Below are positions 42,605-54,726 of a stretch of DNA of 64,000 nucleotides, in pieces. A program made the translations under genes and the position numbers. The notes under the pieces were generated by a model. That model saw only the letters and a program-made list of their open reading frames with translations. It searched no databases and was not told where the DNA came from. Source of the stretch: an uncultured Steroidobacter sp. (GTDB lineage Bacteria > Pseudomonadota > Gammaproteobacteria > Steroidobacterales > Steroidobacteraceae); the NCBI GenBank assembly GCA_938008435.1, contig CALLKK010000018.1, positions 1 through 64,000 of the forward strand. Direction: 5' to 3'. Each line of letters starts with the position of its first letter. The first letter of the stretch is position 1.

Positions 42605-44500
42605 CTAGAAGCGCAACTGCGCGCCGATGCGGACGCGCCGTCCCGCATCCGGGAATCCGACCGCTTCCTGATAGTCCTCGTCGAACACGTTGTCGAGCGC
42701 AGCAAAGAGTCGCACTTGCTCGGTCAATGAGCGCGATACCGCGATGTCGACGCGTTCATAGCTCGGGAGCGTGATCTGGCCGGTCGGCACCGAGCTGCCT
42801 GCGCGCTTGCCGACGACTTGCGCGTGCGCGTGCAGCGACCAAGCGTCGCCAGGATGCCAGCCGAGCTCGATGCCGCCGAAGCGTTCCGGTCGATAGAGGA
42901 GCGTCGCGTCCGCCGCGTCGAGCTCGATGTCGCTCAAGGTCGCGTGCGCGCGTGCCGTGAGCGTGTTCGTCAGCTGTGCGGTCAGCGACACTTCGACGCC
43001 GTCGATGCGTGCCTGCGAGCGATTGACGAGGCGGAAGGTGTCGAAGTCGAAATCGATGAGGTCTTCATAACGCGTTCTGAACGCAGCGAGCGCGGCCACG
43101 AGACGGCCCTTTGCGAGCGTCTGTTCGATACCGACCTCGAACGTTTCGCTCGTCTCGACGCGCAGGTTCTCGTTGCCGACGAGCGTATCGCCGAGCGCAT
43201 AGAAGCTCGGTTGCTTGTGGCCGTTCGACCAGCTCGCGTGCAGGCGCGTGCCCGTCGCGGCGAGCGCATAGCTCACGGCTGCACGGCCCGAGCCGCGGGC
43301 GCGATCGGTATTGGTGTCGTCGACGCGGGCGGCGCCGTACAGCTCGAGCCCAGCGATCGGCAGGTAGCGTGCTTCGATGAAAGCAGCGCGGCCGACGCGA
43401 TCGAGATCGAAGTTGCTCGGCAAGGTCATGAAGCCGAGATCGGTCCAGCCCGTGCGCCGGCCGTCTTCGAACTGCACGTCGATGCCGCCGCCGATGGCAA
43501 AGCTCGGGCTTGCGACGTAGCGATGGGTGATGGTGACTTGGCCGCGTTCGAAGCGCGTGTCGTTGGCGGTAGCGGGCACGCCGTCGAACACGCCGGGCGC
43601 AACTGCGGGCGTCAGCGTTTCTTCGCGACGCGAGAAGAACGAGGCCGTCGCATCGACGGACCATTGCTCGGTGAGCGCGCGCGTCATCTGCGCCCACGCG
43701 CTCGTTTCGGACGCTTCTGCGCGTTCATGGTCGCGCAGCACGGCGAACAGCGGGCCGCCGCTTGCGTCGGGGAACGACGCGCGATCGCGCTCGACATGGC
43801 GGACGCCGGTTCTGATGGCGCCGAGTCCCGCATCGACGGCGCCGAGCTCGAGATCCGCTTGCGCGCTCGCAATGCGCTGCGTCGAGCCTGCCACCATGTC
43901 GCCGAAGTCCACATGGCTCGCCTTGAGGCTGCCGCGCGCGTGGCCGCCGAGCGGGCCGGAGAGCATGAGCGAGGCCCGCTGGAAGTCGTCGCTGCCGCCT
44001 TCGGCACGCACGGAGAGCGAGGGCTCATCGGTGGGGCGGCGCGTGATGATGTTGACGACGCCCGCCATCGCATCGGAGCCGTGCACGGCGGACAGCGCGC
44101 CGCGCGCCACTTCGATGCGCTCGATGTCGTCGGCGGCGACGGTGGAGAAGTCGTAGCCGCCGCCGCGCGGATTGGACGGATCGTTGACGCGTACGCCGTC
44201 GATCAGCACGACGGTGAAATTCGATTCGGCGCCGCGCAAAAAGACTTCGCTGATGCCGCCCGGACCGCCGGGCTGCGTGGCGGATATGCCGGCCGTCGTT
44301 CGCAGTAGGTCGAGCACGTCGCGGCCATGCTGCCGCTCGATGCGATCCGCATCGAGGACGCTAAGGCTGATGGCCGACGGTTCGACGAGGCGCGAGGCCG
44401 TGACGTTGATCGGCTCGATATCGGTTTCGGCGGCCAACACGGTGCCGACCGCGACGAGTGAGAGTGCAGGCGCAAGGAGGGTGCGGGTGAGAATGAGCAT
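42605..44500 (-). CDS. TonB-dependent receptor, BtuB-like
   Basis: The 631-residue product has a signal peptide (LLAPALSLVAVGTVLAAE), a TonB box near INVTASRL, a plug domain with VLIDGVRVNDPSNPRGGGYD and IERIEVARGALSAVHGSDA, and a barrel that ends AQLRF. The size and plug resemble BtuB, the vitamin B12 receptor. No cobalamin riboswitch is visible in the 105 bp before it, so B12 is not confirmed; other small ligands are possible. ATG 44500 begins a clean signal peptide. Confidence 0.85.
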   Translation of the reverse strand: MLILTRTLLAPALSLVAVGTVLAAETDIEPINVTASRLVEPSAISLSVLDADRIERQHGRDVLDLLRTTAGISATQPGGPGGISEVFLRGAESNFTVVLIDGVRVNDPSNPRGGGYDFSTVAADDIERIEVARGALSAVHGSDAMAGVVNIITRRPTDEPSLSVRAEGGSDDFQRASLMLSGPLGGHARGSLKASHVDFGDMVAGSTQRIASAQADLELGAVDAGLGAIRTGVRHVERDRASFPDASGGPLFAVLRDHERAEASETSAWAQMTRALTEQWSVDATASFFSRREETLTPAVAPGVFDGVPATANDTRFERGQVTITHRYVASPSFAIGGGIDVQFEDGRRTGWTDLGFMTLPSNFDLDRVGRAAFIEARYLPIAGLELYGAARVDDTNTDRARGSGRAAVSYALAATGTRLHASWSNGHKQPSFYALGDTLVGNENLRVETSETFEVGIEQTLAKGRLVAALAAFRTRYEDLIDFDFDTFRLVNRSQARIDGVEVSLTAQLTNTLTARAHATLSDIELDAADATLLYRPERFGGIELGWHPGDAWSLHAHAQVVGKRAGSSVPTGQITLPSYERVDIAVSRSLTEQVRLFAALDNVFDEDYQEAVGFPDAGRRVRIGAQLRF

Positions 44501-44605
44501 GTCCACGAAAAAACGTTGACGAAGACGCAATCAGCGCCGCGCGGATCGCGGCGGCGCTGAGTTCTGAAGGCTCATGGCCCGGCTGTCAACCGTTAGAGGC
44601 TGCGT

Positions 44606-45490
44606 TCAGCCGGCAAACTGCGAAGCTGGCAATCCTTGCACATCGAGCTCGATCTCGAACAAGCCGCCCGCATGCGGCTGCGCGGCCAGGGCCGCCTCGT
44701 CGAGATCGACGGTCGCAGTCGTGATGTAGAGCGTCGTGAGATTGGGGCCGCCGAACGCGCAGCTCGTCGTATTGCTGGCCGGCACGTCGATGCGCGCCAG
44801 CTCCTTGCCCGACGGCGCGTGACAGGTCACGCGGCCGGCACCCCAGTGGGCAATCCAGAGATTGCCGTTGGCATCCGTCGTCATGCCGTCCGGCGAACCA
44901 TCGTCTGGCCCGAACTGAAGCCACAGGCGCCGGTTCGAGAGCTCGCCGCGTTCGGGATCGAAGTCGAACGCGAAGATCTGCCCCGTTGCAGTATTGGTGA
45001 AGTACATCGTGCGGCCGTCGAGCGACCACGTCGGGCCGTTGGTCACGGCAAAGCCGTCGACATGGCGCTGACAGCGACGTTGCGGATCGAACGAGTAGAG
45101 CGCGCCCGTCGGTTGCACGCAGCCGAAATCCATCGAGCCGGCCCAGAAGCGTCCGCGCGCATCGCACTTGCCGTCGTTGAAGCGATTGCCGGTTCGCTCG
45201 GATTCGGCATCGGCGAGCTTCTCCAGCTGTCCGGTGTCGGGGTCGAAGAAGGCGAAGTGATGGCGCAGCGTCACGACGAGCGAGCTGTGATCTTTCCGCT
45301 CGGCGACGGCGGAGATCTCCTCATCGAACGACCAAGTCTTCATGCCCGCATCGCGCGGCGTGTAGCAGTGCAGCTTCTTGCCGAGGATGTCGACCCAGAA
45401 GAGCGCTTGCCGCCGCGAGGACCATACCGGACCCTCGCCGAGCACCGCCCGCGCAGGCCAGACGCACCGAAGAGCAGAGAGCGCTGTCAT
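44606..45490 (-). CDS. SMP-30/gluconolactonase-family sugar lactonase
   Basis: The six-bladed beta-propeller hydrolyses sugar-acid lactones such as xylono-, arabinono- or gluconolactone. The 294-residue product keeps metal-ligand regions LGEGPVW, NRFNDGKCDARGRFWAGSMD, TNGPTWSLDGRTMYFTNT and GSPDGMTTDANGNLWIAHW. It follows a sugar-acid dehydratase gene on the same strand, so it likely makes that enzyme's substrate. ATG 45490 is chosen over a 22-codon longer frame. Confidence 0.88.
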   Translation of the reverse strand: MTALSALRCVWPARAVLGEGPVWSSRRQALFWVDILGKKLHCYTPRDAGMKTWSFDEEISAVAERKDHSSLVVTLRHHFAFFDPDTGQLEKLADAESERTGNRFNDGKCDARGRFWAGSMDFGCVQPTGALYSFDPQRRCQRHVDGFAVTNGPTWSLDGRTMYFTNTATGQIFAFDFDPERGELSNRRLWLQFGPDDGSPDGMTTDANGNLWIAHWGAGRVTCHAPSGKELARIDVPASNTTSCAFGGPNLTTLYITTATVDLDEAALAAQPHAGGLFEIELDVQGLPASQFAG

Positions 45491-45527
45491 GGGATTGCCG
45501 TGAGTTGACGGTTCACATTGACATCGA

Positions 45528-45556
45528 ATGGCCGGAGCGGTGAGCGCTCCGGCCAT
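45528..45556. repeat. Hairpin between dehydratase and lactonase genes
   Basis: ATGGCCGGAGC (45528-45538) pairs perfectly with 45546-45556. It lies in the 88-bp gap of a likely operon and may reduce or stabilise one part of the message. Confidence 0.5.
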
Positions 45557-45578
45557 AGCCTAACGTTGTGGGTGTGCC

Positions 45579-47300
45579 TTAGTGCGAATCGCGCGGCACG
45601 TCGGCGCCGCTGCCGCCGACCAGGATGTCGAGGTCGCAACCCTGGTGGGCTTGCTGGACGTGCTCGACATACAAGCGATACCAGCCGCGCTTCGGTTTCG
45701 GCAGCGGCTTCCATTCGGCCTTGCGGCGGGCGAGCTCTTCGTCGCTGACGTCGAGGTGAATCTTTCGAGCCGCCACGTCGAGCTCGATCATGTCGCCGTT
45801 GCGCACGAGCGCGAGCGGACCGCCGTCGGCCGCTTCAGGGGAGACATGCAGCACGACCGTGCCGTACGCCGTGCCGCTCATGCGCGCATCGGAGATGCGC
45901 ACCATGTCGGTGATGCCCTTGCGCAGCACTTTCGGCGGCAGCGGCATGTTGCCGACCTCGGGCATGCCGGGATAGCCCTTCGGGCCGCAGTTCTTGAGCA
46001 CGAGCACGCAGGTCTCGTCGACGTCGAGATCCTCGCGGTCGATGCGTGCATGGAAATCGTCGATGTCCTCGAACACGACGGCGCGGCCGCGGTGCTTCAT
46101 CAGATGCGGCGAAGCAGCCGACGGCTTGATGACGGCGCCGTTCGGCGCGAGGTTGCCGCGCAGCACGGCGATGCCCGCTTGCGGCTTGAACGGGTTGTCG
46201 AGCGTGCGGATGACGTCGCGGTTGTAGCAGGGCGCGGCCTTGATGTTCTCGCCGATCGTCTTGCCGTTGACCGTGAGCGCATCGAGATGGAGGAGCGGCG
46301 CGATCTCGCGCAGCACCGCCGGCAGACCGCCCGCGTAGTAGAAGTCCTCCATGAGGTACTCGCCCGACGGCTGCAGATTGACCAGGCAGGAGACGTGCGA
46401 GGCAAGCTTGTCGAAGTCATCGAGCTTGAGCTCGACACCGATACGGCCCGCGAGCGCGAGCAGGTGGATCACGGCGTTGGTCGAGCCGCCGATCGCCGCA
46501 TTCGTGCGAATCGCGTTCTCGAAGGCTTGGCGCGTGAGGATCTTCGACATGCGCAGATCCTCTTTGACCATCTCGACGATGCGCCGACCCGTGAGCTGCG
46601 CCAGACGCTTGCGGCGCGTGTCCGCGGCCGGGATGGCGGCGTTCTCGGGCAGGGACATGCCGAGCGCTTCGACCATGCAGGCCATCGTCGAGGCCGTGCC
46701 CATCGTCATACAGTGGCCTTGCGAGCGGTGCATACACGATTCGGCGGCCGTGAACTCTTCCATGGTCATCTCGCCGGCGCGAACCTTCTCCGACATCTCC
46801 CAGACGCCGGTACCGGAGCCGATGGTCTTGCCGCGGAAGCGGCCGTTGAGCATCGGGCCGCCCGACAGACCGATGGTCGGCAGGTCGCAGCTCGCCGCGC
46901 CCATCAACAGCGCAGGCGTGGTCTTGTCGCAGCCCATGAGGAGCACGACGCCGTCGATCGGATTGCCGCGAATCGACTCTTCGACGTCCATGCTCGCGAG
47001 GTTGCGGAACAGCATCGCGGTCGGACGCAGCTGCGTCTCGCCGAGCGACATGACCGGGAACTCGAGCGGGAAGCCGCCCGCCTCGTAGACACCGCGCTTG
47101 ACGAATTCCGCGAGCTCGCGGAAGTGACCGTTACAAGGCGTCAGTTCCGACCAGGTGTTGCAGATACCGATGACAGGGCGTCCGTCCAGAAGGTCGTGGG
47201 GATAACCCTGGTTCTTCAGCCAGCTGCGATGCATGAATCCATCGCGGTCGTTACGAAGGAACCAAGCGTGGCTGCGACGAAAGGGCTTTTTCTCGCTCAT
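45579..47300 (-). CDS. IlvD/EDD-family pentonate (arabinonate/xylonate) dehydratase
   Basis: Members hold an iron-sulfur cluster and turn sugar acids into 2-keto-3-deoxy acids. The 573-residue product has Cys of the cluster in NTWSELTPCNGHF, LLMGCDKTTPALLMGA and SCMHRSQGHCMTMGTASTM, plus RISDARMSGTAYGTVVLHVSPEA near the C-terminus. Size and motifs fit the L-arabinonate/D-xylonate dehydratase branch better than IlvD or Edd. With the lactonase, FAH-family and aldehyde dehydrogenase genes it matches a Weimberg-type path. Confidence 0.88.
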   Translation of the reverse strand: MSEKKPFRRSHAWFLRNDRDGFMHRSWLKNQGYPHDLLDGRPVIGICNTWSELTPCNGHFRELAEFVKRGVYEAGGFPLEFPVMSLGETQLRPTAMLFRNLASMDVEESIRGNPIDGVVLLMGCDKTTPALLMGAASCDLPTIGLSGGPMLNGRFRGKTIGSGTGVWEMSEKVRAGEMTMEEFTAAESCMHRSQGHCMTMGTASTMACMVEALGMSLPENAAIPAADTRRKRLAQLTGRRIVEMVKEDLRMSKILTRQAFENAIRTNAAIGGSTNAVIHLLALAGRIGVELKLDDFDKLASHVSCLVNLQPSGEYLMEDFYYAGGLPAVLREIAPLLHLDALTVNGKTIGENIKAAPCYNRDVIRTLDNPFKPQAGIAVLRGNLAPNGAVIKPSAASPHLMKHRGRAVVFEDIDDFHARIDREDLDVDETCVLVLKNCGPKGYPGMPEVGNMPLPPKVLRKGITDMVRISDARMSGTAYGTVVLHVSPEAADGGPLALVRNGDMIELDVAARKIHLDVSDEELARRKAEWKPLPKPKRGWYRLYVEHVQQAHQGCDLDILVGGSGADVPRDSH

Positions 47301-47659
47301 GCTGTTATCCGAAAGTTAATGCGATCCGCGGCGCGAATTGTCTCGTAATGATGCCGCCTGCGGCGTGATCGTACGTGTCATTACGCCGGCCGGCAAAATA
47401 TCAGATCTTCGCGGAGAGATATTGCAAGCGATATTGCGCCTCGGAGGCTGGCGGCGGAAGGGTGTCGGCTGGAGCAAAAAGAACCACGTCGTGCGGCTGC
47501 GCGTGTTCTCAGGCCAACTGCAGTCGATGGCACTTGGTTTCCTGCAACGTGGGTTTCCGCGAGCTGTGCCTGAGCGTCGGCGGCGCTTCAGGAAGCCAAA
47601 TCACCGGCCATAGCGCGTTCTTGCCAGTCTCCAGTCCCCTGACTCAAGCCTCGGGTGAC

Positions 47660-47670
47660 CGGTCTGACCA
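47660..47670 (-). promoter_or_regulatory. Candidate GntR/FadR operator
   Basis: The minus strand reads TGGTCAGACCG, one of four TGGYC-N-GRCCA sites in this locus, 360 bp before the dehydratase start. Confidence 0.5.
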
Positions 47671-47800
47671 CTGCCCGAACTGTTTGGCTGGCGGCTGGCG
47701 TAATCATGCGCTCATCTCCGGCGAAAAAGCATACTAATTCCGCGAACTAGTCAATCTCGTGCCTGCTTGCAGCGGGCGGCGCAAGCCAGTAGGCTCAGTG

Positions 47801-47811
47801 GCCTGGCCACT
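47801..47811. promoter_or_regulatory. Candidate GntR/FadR operator
   Basis: TGGCCTGGCCA is a perfect palindrome about a central T, and differs from the reverse complement of the sites at 58180 and 58298 at one base. It lies 152 bp before the transporter ATG. Confidence 0.5.
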
Positions 47812-47962
47812 TGCGGCATCGCGGCCACGATCAGCACGTAACAAGTCAACGAGAATCAGCTCGGGTCGTGCCGGCACAGGGGGTAAGCCCGCGCGCGTCC
47901 ATCTCGGGGGCGAACAAACGGCCGGCTCGCGCAGCCGATAACAAGCGTTGGACGGTGACTCT

Positions 47963-49492
47963 ATGACACAAACCGCCGGCGGCACGACCGCTCAAGCAGC
48001 TCCGCTCGCTTCGATCGGGCGCTATCGCTGGGTCATTTGCGCGTTGTTGTTCTTCGCAACGACGATCAACTACATCGACCGCTACGCGCTGTCGGTGCTC
48101 AAGGAGACGTTGCAAGCCAATCTCGGCTGGAGCGACGTCGATTACGGCTGGATCACCTTTGCGTTCACCGTCGCGTACGCGGCGTTTCCGTCGCTCACCG
48201 GTCGCGTCATCGATCGCTGGGGCGTCAAGAACAGTCTGGCGCTCGCGCTCGTGCTCTGGTCGCTGATGGCGGCCGCGCACGGCTTGGTCGGCACGGTGCT
48301 CGGCTTCGTGCTGGTGCGGTTCTTTCTCGGTGTTGCAGAGGCCGCGAACTTTCCGGCCTCGATCAAGGCCGTCGCGATGTGGTTCCCGCAACGCGAGCGC
48401 GCCTTGGCGACCGGATTGTTCAACTCCGGCACGAATGTCGGCGTGATCGTGTCGTTCGTCACGGTGTGGTTGGCGACGACGTTCGGCTGGCAAACCGCGT
48501 TCGTCGCGATCGGCGCCATCGGTCTTGTCTGGCTGATCTTCTGGCAGCGCGCGTTCTATCCGCCCGAGCAGCACCCGCGGCTGTCGCGCGAGGAGCTCGA
48601 ATACATTCGCGCCGACCAGCCGCCGCAGCAAGAGAGCGTACGGCTGCCGTGGACGCAGCTGCTGCGCTACCGGCAGATCTGGCCGTTTCTCATCGGCAAG
48701 CTCATCACCGATCCGGTGTGGTGGTTCTTCCTGTTCTGGCTGCCGTCTTACTTGGAGCGCGAGCGCGGCCAGAACCCGTTGCAGAGCGCATGGTTGCTCG
48801 CGCTCATCTATACCGGTGCGACAGTGGGTTCGATCGCGGGCGGGTGGCTGTCGGGCCATTTGATTCGCCGCGGCTGGCCTGTCGGGAAAGCGCGCATGTG
48901 CACCATGTTCCTCGCCGCGGTGTGCATGCCCGGGTCGATCATCGCGTATTACACGGAGAGCTTCGCGCTCAGCGTCGGTTTCATTGCGCTTGCGACCGCG
49001 TGTCATCAGGCGTGGTCGGCCAATATCTTCACATCCGCAACCGACATGTTTCCGCAGAAGGTGTCGGGCTCTGTCGTCGGGCTCGGCTCCACCACGGGCG
49101 GCATCGGCGGCATGTTCATCACGCTGCTCGCGGCGCTCGCCGTGCAATGGACCGGCAATCAGCAGATCGTGTTCATCTTTGCCGGTCTGATGCACCCGCT
49201 CAGCTTGCTCATCTTCTGGCTGGTGCTCAAAGGGCGCTTCGAGCAGGTCGATCTCGCCGCGGCGCGCGATCTGAGTCGCGTGCATCCGCCGCTCATCGTC
49301 GCAGGGTTGATCGTGACGGCCGTGGGACTTGCGCTCGTCGGGCTCATCGCTGCGAACTGGCACGTGTGCGTGGCGGCAGCAACGCTGTCCGGCGCAGCGA
49401 CGGCCGCAACGGCGGCAGGCGGCGTTGCCGTTCTCGGTCTGACGCTGGTCTACGCCGGCCTGCCGCACAAGAGAGGCGTCGTCAGCGCTTGA
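47963..49492 (+). CDS. MFS hexuronate transporter, ExuT-like
   Basis: The product is likely a proton symporter for glucuronate or a related sugar acid. The 509-residue protein has 12 membrane helices. TTINYIDRYALSVLKETLQ in helix 1 and GVAEAANFPASIKAVAMWFP with RERALATGLFNSGTN in helices 4-5 match the anion:cation symporter (ExuT/GudP) group. An extra hydrophobic stretch follows helix 12. Neighbouring uxaC and mannonate dehydratase support a hexuronate. ATG 47963 is chosen over TTG 47948. Confidence 0.88.
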   Translation: MTQTAGGTTAQAAPLASIGRYRWVICALLFFATTINYIDRYALSVLKETLQANLGWSDVDYGWITFAFTVAYAAFPSLTGRVIDRWGVKNSLALALVLWSLMAAAHGLVGTVLGFVLVRFFLGVAEAANFPASIKAVAMWFPQRERALATGLFNSGTNVGVIVSFVTVWLATTFGWQTAFVAIGAIGLVWLIFWQRAFYPPEQHPRLSREELEYIRADQPPQQESVRLPWTQLLRYRQIWPFLIGKLITDPVWWFFLFWLPSYLERERGQNPLQSAWLLALIYTGATVGSIAGGWLSGHLIRRGWPVGKARMCTMFLAAVCMPGSIIAYYTESFALSVGFIALATACHQAWSANIFTSATDMFPQKVSGSVVGLGSTTGGIGGMFITLLAALAVQWTGNQQIVFIFAGLMHPLSLLIFWLVLKGRFEQVDLAAARDLSRVHPPLIVAGLIVTAVGLALVGLIAANWHVCVAAATLSGAATAATAAGGVAVLGLTLVYAGLPHKRGVVSA

Positions 49493-49539
49493 GAGCCGGA
49501 GTTCACGCTGCGCCGCGGGCGTTCGGCGCGCTCGCTTGC

Positions 49540-50958
49540 TTACAGCCGATACGCCTGCTTCGGCAGTCGATACGCCAGGTCGCGGGCCACCTCGACGGCT
49601 TCGCCTTCGTTCATGCGATGCTCGGCAACGAGCCGCGCGAGGAAGGCGCAGTCGATGCGGCGCGCGACGTCATGACGCGCCGGAATCGACAGGAACGCGC
49701 GCGTATCGTCGTTGAAGCCGACCGTGTTGTAGAAGCCGGCCGTTTCGGTCGTCTGCTCGCGAAAGCGCATCATGCCTTCGGGGCTGTCGTGGAACCACCA
49801 TGCGGGGCCGAGCTTGAGCGCCGGATAATGCCCGGCGAGCGGCGCGAGCTCGCGGCTGTATGCGCTCTCATCGAGCGTGAACACGATGATCGACAGCGAC
49901 GGATCGTTGCCGAAGCGATTGAGCAGCGGATGCAGGGCGCGCACGTAATCCGTCGCCATGGGAATGTCCGCGCCGACGTTCGGCCCGAAGCGCTCGAACA
50001 GCGAGACGTTGTGATTGCGCCAGGATCCAGGATGGATCTGCAGCACGAGACCGTCATCGAGGCTCATGCGCGCCATCTCCGTGAGCATTTGCGCGCGGAA
50101 GAGCTCCGCGTCGCCGGGCTCGGGCGTGCCGTGCACGATTCGACTGAAGAGCGCCGCGGCTTGCGCGGGCGACAGATCGGCGGTGTTCGCGGTCGGATGT
50201 CCGTGGTCGGTCGAGGTCGCGCCCATCTGCGCAAAGAAGGCACGGCGGTTGCGGTGCGCGTTGAGGTAGCCACGCCAGGTCAGCGTGTCCTCGCCGGTGA
50301 TCTCGCCGAGCTTCTCCAAGTTCTCGCGAAAGCCGATGGTGTCCGGATCGACCACCGGATCGGGACGGTAGGCGGTGATGACGCGGCCCTGCCAGCCGCT
50401 GGCAGCAATCTTGGCGTGGTGGCGCAGATCGTCGAGCGGCGATTCGGTGGTGGCGAGCACTTCGATCTCGAAGCGTTCGAACAGCGCGCGCGGACGGAAG
50501 GCGTCTTCCTTGAGCTTCGCGGCAATCGTCTCGTAGGCGCGGTCGGCGTTCGCCGGCGTGAGCGGCACGTCGAGCTCGAACACGTTGGCGAGCACCCAAT
50601 CGAACCACATGCGCGTCGGTGTGCCGCGGAAGAGGTAATAGTGCGATGCGAACAGGCGCCAGATCTTGTGCGGGTCGCTTTCGACCGCGCTGCCGTCGAG
50701 CGTGCGCACGCCGAAGTCCTCGAGCCGCACGCCCTGACTGTAGAGCATGCGAAAGACATAGTGATCCGGAATCAGGAGCAGCGTGGCGGGATCGGCGAAC
50801 GGTTCGTTGTCGGCAAACCAGCGCGGATCGGTGTGCCCGTGCGGACTGATGATCGGCAGATCGCGCACCTCGGCGTAGAGGCGGCGCGCGATGCTGCGGA
50901 TCGTCGGGTCGGCGGGGAACAATCGATCGGCGGGAAGTCGGTCACGCACGTTCTTCAT
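49540..50958 (-). CDS. uxaC: Uronate isomerase
   Basis: UxaC converts glucuronate to fructuronate and galacturonate to tagaturonate. The 472-residue product belongs to the amidohydrolase superfamily with ISPHGHTDPRWFADN (HxH metal motif) near residue 39 and a length like E. coli (470). It is divergent from the mannonate dehydratase gene across 155 bp and convergent with the transporter gene. Confidence 0.96.
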   Translation of the reverse strand: MKNVRDRLPADRLFPADPTIRSIARRLYAEVRDLPIISPHGHTDPRWFADNEPFADPATLLLIPDHYVFRMLYSQGVRLEDFGVRTLDGSAVESDPHKIWRLFASHYYLFRGTPTRMWFDWVLANVFELDVPLTPANADRAYETIAAKLKEDAFRPRALFERFEIEVLATTESPLDDLRHHAKIAASGWQGRVITAYRPDPVVDPDTIGFRENLEKLGEITGEDTLTWRGYLNAHRNRRAFFAQMGATSTDHGHPTANTADLSPAQAAALFSRIVHGTPEPGDAELFRAQMLTEMARMSLDDGLVLQIHPGSWRNHNVSLFERFGPNVGADIPMATDYVRALHPLLNRFGNDPSLSIIVFTLDESAYSRELAPLAGHYPALKLGPAWWFHDSPEGMMRFREQTTETAGFYNTVGFNDDTRAFLSIPARHDVARRIDCAFLARLVAEHRMNEGEAVEVARDLAYRLPKQAYRL

Positions 50959-51113
50959 AGCGAACTCGTCCGAATGAAAAATCGAAACAATGCGGCTCGC
51001 GTGCGAGCCCGCGAATCAGGTGGCCAAATGCGCCGTGGAATACAGGTTGATAGTATCTCTCATGAGGCTGCCGCGCACGGCAGCTCGCTTGCAATGTCCT
51101 GAGGAGCAGCTCG

Positions 51114-52370
51114 ATGACTGAAAGCAACTCGCAAATTCGTGCGGAAGGATCGGTGCGTGACCGAGAGATCGTGGCCGCGCGCGTCATCGTTACGTGCCCA
51201 GGGCGAAACTTCGTGACCTTGAAGATCGAGACGCGTTCGGGCGTCTACGGTCTCGGCGATGCCACGCTCAACGGACGCGAGCTCGCCGTGGCGTCGTATC
51301 TCAACGATCATGTCATACCGAATCTCATCGGGCGCGACGCCGGACGCATCGAAGATACCTGGCAGTTTCTCTATCGCGGCGCCTATTGGCGTCGTGGACC
51401 CGTCACCATGACGGCGATCGCGGCCGTCGACGTGGCGCTGTGGGACATCCTCGCCAAGCTCGCAGGCATGCCGCTCTATCAACTGCTCGGCGGCCGTTCG
51501 CGCGAAGGCGTGCTCGTCTACGGGCACGCCAACGGGCGCGATATCGAAGAAACCGTCGACGAAGTCGGCAAGTACATCGAGAAGGGATATCTGGCGGTGC
51601 GTGCGCAGTGCGGCGTGCCGGGTATTCAAAAAGCGTACGGCGTGTCGGACTTGAAGACCGCGTACGAGCCGGCGGAGAGCGAGCTGCCGGTGGAGACCGT
51701 CTGGAACACGACGAAATATCTCAACGTCGTGCCCAAACTGTTCGAGAAGCTGCGCGCCGTCCACGGTCCCGACATCGAGCTGCTCCACGACGGTCATCAC
51801 CGCATGACGCCGATCGAAGCGGCGCGGCTCGCGCGCGACCTCGAGCCGTATCGGCTGTTCTGGCTGGAAGATGCGACGCCCGCCGACAATCAACAGGCCT
51901 TCGAAGTGATCCGCCGTCATTCGATCACGCCGCTTGCCGTCGGCGAGGTGTTCAACTCGATCTGGGACTGCAAGCATCTCATCGAGCGACAGCTCATCGA
52001 CTACATCCGCACGACCATCGTCCATGCGGGCGGCATCACGCACGTGCGGCGCCTGGCGGATTTCGCGGCGCTGCATCAGGTCCGCACGGGCTTTCACGGT
52101 GCGACGGATCTCTCGCCCGTATGCATGGGCGCGGCGCTGCATTTCAATACCTGGGTCCCGAACTTCGGCATTCAGGAGTACATGCAGCACACCGAGCAGA
52201 CGAACGACGTCTTCCCGCACGACTACACGTTCCGCAACGGCCGACTGCACTGCGGCGAAAACCCGGGTCACGGCGTCGACATCGACGAGAAGCTCGCTGC
52301 GAAGTTTCCGTACACGCCGAAGCAGCTGCCGATCGCGCGGTTGGAGGATGGGTCGATGTGGGACTGGTAA
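51114..52370 (+). CDS. manD: D-mannonate dehydratase, enolase superfamily (ManD)
   Basis: ManD dehydrates mannonate to 2-keto-3-deoxygluconate. The 418-residue product has the family's metal Asp and acid/base His in ELLHDGHHRMTP, metal Glu in LFWLEDATPAD and LAVGEVFNSIWD, and the C-terminal NPGHGVDIDEKLA. Some relatives (RspA-like) have little activity, but the adjacent uxaC supports mannonate. The mannonate oxidoreductase UxuB and KDG kinase needed between and after are not in this window. GAGGAG precedes the ATG. Confidence 0.92.
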   Translation: MTESNSQIRAEGSVRDREIVAARVIVTCPGRNFVTLKIETRSGVYGLGDATLNGRELAVASYLNDHVIPNLIGRDAGRIEDTWQFLYRGAYWRRGPVTMTAIAAVDVALWDILAKLAGMPLYQLLGGRSREGVLVYGHANGRDIEETVDEVGKYIEKGYLAVRAQCGVPGIQKAYGVSDLKTAYEPAESELPVETVWNTTKYLNVVPKLFEKLRAVHGPDIELLHDGHHRMTPIEAARLARDLEPYRLFWLEDATPADNQQAFEVIRRHSITPLAVGEVFNSIWDCKHLIERQLIDYIRTTIVHAGGITHVRRLADFAALHQVRTGFHGATDLSPVCMGAALHFNTWVPNFGIQEYMQHTEQTNDVFPHDYTFRNGRLHCGENPGHGVDIDEKLAAKFPYTPKQLPIARLEDGSMWDW

Positions 52371-52425
52371 CGCAGCGGTGCTGCGCGACCAGGCTGGGGG
52401 GGCAGCAGGCTGGAGGCCGGAGAAT

Positions 52426-52460
52426 AAAGAGGCCACGCGATTGCGTGGCCTCTTTCGTTT
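52426..52460. terminator. Intrinsic terminator between converging genes
   Basis: AAAGAGGCCACGC (52426-52438) pairs perfectly with 52443-52455 around a GATT loop, with A-rich and T-rich ends on the two sides, so it can act for manD and for the alpha-glucuronidase gene. Confidence 0.88.
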
Positions 52461-52563
52461 AGGTGTTGAAATCCGTGTGCTGATCAAGGCGCGAGCGGCC
52501 CGCGCTCCTTCCTCCAGCCCACAGTAACGACTAGCCTACGCCTGCACCGTGACTTACTCCTGC

Positions 52564-54726
<2,163 letters not shown>

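Larger units (their letters stand above)
47301..47962. other. Divergent control region, dehydratase / transporter
   Basis: This 662-bp gap has no credible gene. It carries two GntR-type operator candidates (47660-47670 and 47801-47811). No clear consensus promoter was found, but transcription must diverge from here. Confidence 0.5.

Noticed and set aside
48037..51102. 1,021-codon + strand open frame spanning transporter and uxaC
   Set aside because: It overlaps two well-supported genes in other frames and shows no protein motif.
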